A stretch of 64,000 nucleotides of DNA from NCBI GenBank assembly GCA_945865885.1, contig CAMBEZ010000002.1, positions 62,001 to 126,000 on the forward strand, read 5' to 3'. This document shows positions 60,570 through 64,000 of this stretch, in pieces (position 1 is the stretch's first letter; every line of letters starts with the position of its first letter). This DNA is from Owenweeksia hongkongensis DSM 17368 (GTDB lineage: Bacteria; Bacteroidota; Bacteroidia; Flavobacteriales; Schleiferiaceae). The translations under genes were made by a program, and so were the position numbers. The notes under the pieces are model-generated. The model had not been told where the DNA came from. It was given only the letters and a program-made list of their open reading frames with translations, and ran no database searches.

Positions 60570-61247
60570 TTAGCCCTCGAATTTGTACCCTACGCCCTTG
60601 ATGGTGCCAATTTTCTCATCCCCTATTTTCTCACGCAGCTTGCGGATGTGCACGTCAATGGTACGGCCTCCTACCACCACATCCGTTCCCCAAACGGAGT
60701 CCAAAATGGCCTCGCGGGTAAACACTTTCCCAGGTTTGGAGGCCAGCAAAAGGAGTAGCTCAAATTCTTTGCGCGGCATGTCCAACGGATTGTTGTCCAC
60801 AAAAACTTTGTACTGTTCCGTGTCAATGGTCAAATTGTTCCGCACGATGGGCCCTTTACCTACAATGCCTCCACGCCGGCGAAGCAAGGCGTGAATGCGG
60901 CTCACCAGAATTTTGGGTTTGATGGGCTTTGCAATGTAATCGTCCGCACCAGCGTCCAAGCCCGCCACTTGAATGGAATCTTCGTTGCGCGCCGTCAGGA
61001 AAACAATCAAGCAATTTTGCGTTTCCGGCAATTTGCGCAGCGCCTCGCACGTCTCCATGCCGTCCATCTCCGGCATCATCAGATCCAACACCACCACATC
61101 GGGCTTGAATTTTTTCGCCAACTCCACAGCCAAACGCCCGTTGGAGGCCGTTTGAATTTGAAAACCTTCGTTCTCTAGGTTGTACGAAAGAAAGTCCAGA
61201 ATCGACGGTTCGTCGTCAACCAGAAGGATGCGTGCGGATTGGGCCAT
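60570..61247 (-). CDS. OmpR/PhoB family response regulator
   Basis: 225 residues. The receiver domain (1-120) has the acidic pair D11/D12, the phosphorylation site D55 in VVLDLMMPEMDG, the Thr in FLTARNED and the Lys in YIAKPIKP. A winged-helix OmpR/PhoB DNA-binding domain follows (about 130-225: RKEFELLLLLASKPGKVFTREAILDSVWG, TIDVHIRKLREKIG, IKGVGYKFE). It is expected to bind direct repeats with 10-11 bp spacing. A TACCTTTG box lies 26 bp before its ATG. It heads the operon with the kinase, the TDO-family gene and the M23 peptidase. Confidence 0.94.
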   Translation of the reverse strand: MAQSARILLVDDEPSILDFLSYNLENEGFQIQTASNGRLAVELAKKFKPDVVVLDLMMPEMDGMETCEALRKLPETQNCLIVFLTARNEDSIQVAGLDAGADDYIAKPIKPKILVSRIHALLRRRGGIVGKGPIVRNNLTIDTEQYKVFVDNNPLDMPRKEFELLLLLASKPGKVFTREAILDSVWGTDVVVGGRTIDVHIRKLREKIGDEKIGTIKGVGYKFEG

Positions 61248-61273
61248 GGCACAGGTACCGTATTGGTGGAACT

Positions 61274-61281
61274 CAAAGGTA
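61274..61281 (-). promoter_or_regulatory. -7 promoter box (TACCTTTG) for the response regulator operon
   Basis: TACCTTTG on the minus strand, 26 bp before the ATG at 61247. A TTG at 61297-61299 is placed 15 bp further upstream and may act as the -33 element. Confidence 0.55.
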
Positions 61282-61305
61282 GGACTATCCCATTTCCAAG
61301 CACCC

Positions 61306-61321
61306 TAAGTTGCGCAACTTA
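61306..61321. promoter_or_regulatory. 16-bp perfect palindrome in the divergent region
   Basis: TAAGTTGCGCAACTTA is fully self-complementary and lies between the two divergent promoters. Its right arm overlaps the first TTAACC repeat. It could be a dimeric operator, but no regulator is assigned. Confidence 0.5.
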
Positions 61322-61336
61322 ACCTACAATTAACCT
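61318..61336 (+). promoter_or_regulatory. Pho-box-like direct repeat before the secreted endonuclease/phosphatase operon
   Basis: CTTAACCT, three bases, then ATTAACCT: two 8-bp direct repeats with an 11-bp period, which is what OmpR/PhoB-type regulators bind. They end four bases before the -33 element TTTG (61341-61344), a position expected for an activator. The sequence resembles the cyanobacterial Pho box, which uses the same spacing. Confidence 0.5.
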
Positions 61337-61340
61337 GGCG

Positions 61341-61368
61341 TTTGGCAGAGCACTTTGTCGTAATTTTG
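61341..61368 (+). promoter_or_regulatory. Promoter (TTTG ... TAATTTTG) of the endonuclease/phosphatase operon
   Basis: TTTG at 61341-61344 and TAATTTTG at 61361-61368 fit the -33 and -7 elements of Bacteroidota with a 16-bp gap. The ATG follows 7 bp after the -7 box, so the leader is at most a few bases. Confidence 0.65.
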
Positions 61369-61375
61369 TCAGCTT

Positions 61376-62671
61376 ATGCGTTTAAAAACGATTCTTTGGG
61401 TTTGTCTGTTGGGTTGGAGCGGCAGTGCCTGGGCACAAGCACCGGCTCGCCTGACGCTCATGACCTACAACATCCTGAATTACAGAAACTTCACAAGCTA
61501 CTGTACGTCTTCCAACAACAACCCGGTGGCCAAGGAAGCTGCGTTGCGGGAGGTTGTTCAGTACCTGCAACCGGACCTCCTGGTGTGCAATGAAGTAGGC
61601 GGTGCTACCCCCTCCGCCCACGAGAAAATTTTGACGGACGTATTGAACACCAACGGAGTGAACCGTTGGGCGTCCACCTCCTACACCAACAACGGTTTCT
61701 CAACCCTGGTGAACGGGATCTACTACGACAAAAACAAACTGGGGGTCAAACGGGAACAAATCGTCACCAAGACCTTGACCAACACGGACATCGTTCGCGT
61801 GCTGGACGTGGTTCAATTCTACTACAAGGATTCGCTGCTGGATTGGAACCCAGACACCACCTTCTTCACCGTGGTGGGCGCGCACTTGAAAGCGGGTTCC
61901 GCAACAACAGATTTGTCCGACCGCACCGCGGCTACCGCTGCCCTGATGCAGTTCCTCACCCAACGCGTGCCAGACCCGAACGTATTAATGGGCGGCGATT
62001 TCAATATTTACAAAAGCCAAGAAGCAGCGTTTCAGAATTTGATCAACCACACCGTGGCGTCCGAACGGTTTTACGACCCCATTGGGCAATTGGGCACGTG
62101 GACCAACAACGCCAACTACGCACCGTACCACAGCCAAAGCACCCGCAACGCCAACACCAACGGCGGCTGTTTCTCCGGCGGAGGGCTGGACGACCGGCTG
62201 GACCACTGGTTGCTTTCTGCGAACGTCAAAAACGGCACGGACAAAGTAGCCTACGTGCCGGGCTCGTTCCGGGTGGTGGGCAACGACGGCATGCACTTCA
62301 ACCAAGGCATTGACGAGGGCACTAATTTCAGCGTTCCCGCAAACATTCGCTCGGCTTTGTACGCAATCTCAGACCACTTGCCGGTGCTGGTGGAATTGGA
62401 GGTGCAGCGCTTGGGCATTGGTTTGGACGAAACCGCCGCGGCGCAGCGCTACTGGCAGCAAACGCGGGACGCCAACGGAGTTACGTCTTTGTACTGGCGG
62501 GGACCCCTGCCCACGCAGGTGGATGCCTACGACGCCTACGGGCGCTGGGTCCACACCCAACGCGTCGAACAAAACAACCAGCCATTGGAGCGACCTTCGG
62601 CTGCGTCCGGTTTAATCTTCTTGCGCTCCGGGAATGGATCCTCGTCCGCAACCTATACTTGGGCACCCTGA
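61376..62671 (+). CDS. Secreted endonuclease/exonuclease/phosphatase (EEP) fold protein
   Basis: 431 residues. A signal peptide (ending SGSAWAQ) is followed by an EEP/DNase I-like domain (about 25-345) whose catalytic residues are all visible: Asn in MTYNILNY, Glu in VCNEVGG, His in VGAHLKAG, Asp/Asn in MGGDFNIYK and Asp/His in ISDHLPVLVE. The final part (about 350-431: VDAYDAYGRWV, GLIFLRSG, ATYTWAP) resembles a degenerate T9SS type A sorting domain, so export by SprA is plausible. Such enzymes hydrolyse nucleic acids or phosphoesters and could help release phosphate. A Pho-box-like repeat and a good promoter lie just upstream. Confidence 0.85.
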   Translation: MRLKTILWVCLLGWSGSAWAQAPARLTLMTYNILNYRNFTSYCTSSNNNPVAKEAALREVVQYLQPDLLVCNEVGGATPSAHEKILTDVLNTNGVNRWASTSYTNNGFSTLVNGIYYDKNKLGVKREQIVTKTLTNTDIVRVLDVVQFYYKDSLLDWNPDTTFFTVVGAHLKAGSATTDLSDRTAATAALMQFLTQRVPDPNVLMGGDFNIYKSQEAAFQNLINHTVASERFYDPIGQLGTWTNNANYAPYHSQSTRNANTNGGCFSGGGLDDRLDHWLLSANVKNGTDKVAYVPGSFRVVGNDGMHFNQGIDEGTNFSVPANIRSALYAISDHLPVLVELEVQRLGIGLDETAAAQRYWQQTRDANGVTSLYWRGPLPTQVDAYDAYGRWVHTQRVEQNNQPLERPSAASGLIFLRSGNGSSSATYTWAP

Positions 62672-64000
62672 TGAAGCAAAATCAAACTGTTCCGCATGCG
62701 ATCGCACTGCTGGCCCTGCTTGTGGTTTTGTGGCTGGGTGCGGTGGCTCCGGCTGGAGCGCAGAGTTTTGACGAGAAGGTAACCCGTGCCTCCAACGTCC
62801 GATTGAACGTGACCAACGTGGGTACGTTTGGCAATGCCTTCCGCGGCTACCGCGACGGTTCTGGGCTGCCCTCTTGCGAATACCCCGCCGGATCCGGCAC
62901 GGAACACCTTTTTGAGTCCGGTATTTGGATTGGCGGCAAGGAAAACGGCGGCCCCGTGCGGGTTTCCACCTCTGCCTACGACGCCCCGCAAGGCTACGCC
63001 CCCGGCCGGGGAGGATTTGAATTTACCGCCCCCGTGGGCTCCTACCTACAAGAACGCAGCTCCCTCACAGACAACCCCAACTACGCGGTGGATGCGGTTT
63101 CCCACCAGGACTTTGTGTCCCAATTTACGGACGCTAACCTCTTGGTTCCCGGCACCAACATCCCCATTTCCAACCACCTCAACCCCATGAACGTGGAGGT
63201 GCGCATGGAAACCTACAACTGGAACTATCGGTTTTCGGACTTCTTCGTGTTGGTCAACTTGGTCTTCAAAAACGTGGGCGCCAGCACCTACGAAGACACC
63301 TACATCGCGTTGTGGAACAACAGCGTGGTGCGCAACATCAACGTCACTCCTGCGGGTGCCGGTGGCGCGGTTTTTTACTCCCAGGGCGGCAACGGTTTCA
63401 TCGACTCCCTCTCCATGAACTACCGGTTTGACGCGTCCGGCGACCCCGGCTTCACGGACTCCTACATTGGCCAGAAATTCTTGGGCGCAGAAGACAAGAA
63501 CGGCTTCCGGCATCCGTCCTTGAATCCCAATTTCAAGACGAACTACAACGCGTGGGTTTTCAACAATTCTGGGCAGTCGCTGTACTTTTTCCCGACCACG
63601 GAAAACCAGCGCTATGCCAAGATGAGTCAAGGCCTGAACCAAGACCCTTGCTGGACAGATCCTTCCGGCGTTCCTTGCCAATCCGCATCCGGTGTCAACA
63701 TTCAAGCCCAATTGAACCAAGCTGGAAACCGCTCGGATTTGCTAAGTGTTGGCCCGTTTGCATCCTTTGCCCCAGGCGATGAACTGCGGGTGGCCTTTGC
63801 CTACGTGCTGGGAGCGAAAAAGGACGACGGCCTGCCCAATGCAGCCAACACCGCAGAACAGAAATCCATCTTCCTCTCCAACGCCAGCTGGGCGCAGACG
63901 GCTTTCAATGGAGAGGACGTCAATTTTAATGGCCTTTTGGACGCGGGCGAAGACAAGGACGGCAACGGCAAAATCACGCGGTTCATCCTTCCTACCCCAC
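62671..64000 (+). CDS. Large exported protein, N-terminal part (truncated by window edge)
   Basis: The ATG at 62671 shares its A with the TGA of the preceding gene (TGATG), so the two are coupled. At least 443 codons are open to the right edge. A signal peptide (MKQNQTVPHAIALLALLVVL, ending PAGAQ) is followed by beta-rich sequence with many Asn, Gly, Ser and aromatic residues. Near the end of the visible part, DVNFNGLLDAGEDKDGNGK has Asp/Asn spacing like a calcium-binding loop. I do not recognise the family. Similar long exported proteins in this phylum often end in a T9SS sorting domain, which cannot be checked here. Confidence 0.75.
   Translation, partial: MKQNQTVPHAIALLALLVVLWLGAVAPAGAQSFDEKVTRASNVRLNVTNVGTFGNAFRGYRDGSGLPSCEYPAGSGTEHLFESGIWIGGKENGGPVRVSTSAYDAPQGYAPGRGGFEFTAPVGSYLQERSSLTDNPNYAVDAVSHQDFVSQFTDANLLVPGTNIPISNHLNPMNVEVRMETYNWNYRFSDFFVLVNLVFKNVGASTYEDTYIALWNNSVVRNINVTPAGAGGAVFYSQGGNGFIDSLSMNYRFDASGDPGFTDSYIGQKFLGAEDKNGFRHPSLNPNFKTNYNAWVFNNSGQSLYFFPTTENQRYAKMSQGLNQDPCWTDPSGVPCQSASGVNIQAQLNQAGNRSDLLSVGPFASFAPGDELRVAFAYVLGAKKDDGLPNAANTAEQKSIFLSNASWAQTAFNGEDVNFNGLLDAGEDKDGNGKITRFILPTP

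Overview
The window reads as a chromosomal segment of a free-living aerobic member of the Bacteroidota, most likely Flavobacteriia (Flavobacteriales). The evidence is a full-length SprA (the type IX secretion, T9SS, outer-membrane translocon), several exported proteins with T9SS type A sorting domains, an alternative complex III (ActA-F) next to caa3-type oxidase genes, Bacteroidota-specific families (DUF3098, DUF6029, DUF3341) and promoters of the Bacteroidota type (TAnnTTTG at -7). It is gene-dense: 55 protein genes, no tRNA, rRNA, CRISPR array, IS element or prophage recognised, and no gene-free stretch longer than about 205 bp.

Layout. 1-5.4 kb (minus strand): cytochrome oxidase maturation and small subunits (cyoE, two subunit III genes, subunit IV, SCO copper chaperone, DUF420, a small CxxC membrane protein), then the 3' part of a TolC-family gene. 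5.4-7.7 kb: cysQ, a TonB protein, a VanZ-like protein and gcvH. 7.9-15.7 kb: ruvA-sprA, joined by a TGATG overlap. 15.8-23.8 kb: a block of exported proteins, mostly on the plus strand. Two T9SS cargo proteins carry an Omp28/thioredoxin fold with CGPC, followed by a TlpA-like thioredoxin, a DUF6029 protein and an Omp28-type lipoprotein with CKNC. 23.8-37.2 kb (minus): queG-ruvB, then the respiratory operon actABCDEF-ctaC-ctaD. 37.4-39 kb: a SPOR protein, thioredoxin and two rhodaneses. 39-46.8 kb: an S9 peptidase, yebC, the 2-oxoacid:ferredoxin oxidoreductase pair korAB, Nfu and Mrp. 46.8-54.5 kb: rlmN, two exported proteins of unknown function, queA, truB, uppP, DUF3098 and ftsX. 54.5-64 kb: leuS, an M23 peptidase, a tryptophan-dioxygenase-family protein, a PhoR/PhoB-like two-component pair, and a divergent operon with a secreted endonuclease/phosphatase-fold protein and a large truncated exported protein.

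How the genes work together. ActA-F oxidises quinol and passes electrons to the cytochrome oxidase built from CtaC/CtaD and the distant subunit III/IV genes, with heme from CyoE and copper from SCO. SprA would export the T9SS cargo encoded next door. QueA and QueG complete queuosine in tRNA. Mrp, Nfu and the Fe-S enzyme KorAB form one unit.

The most notable observations are these. Two terminator-like hairpins lie inside the first codons of the next gene (gcvH to vanZ, tonB to cysQ). In at least seven genes the -7 box ends 4-5 nt before the ATG, which predicts leaderless mRNAs. A Pho-box-like direct repeat lies in front of the secreted endonuclease/phosphatase operon, divergent from the two-component pair. 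The 15.8-23.8 kb block concentrates thioredoxin-fold proteins of different predicted locations. A 21-bp repeat array continues a gene's reading frame after two stop codons. An exported rhodanese seems to carry the remnant of an internally deleted second rhodanese.
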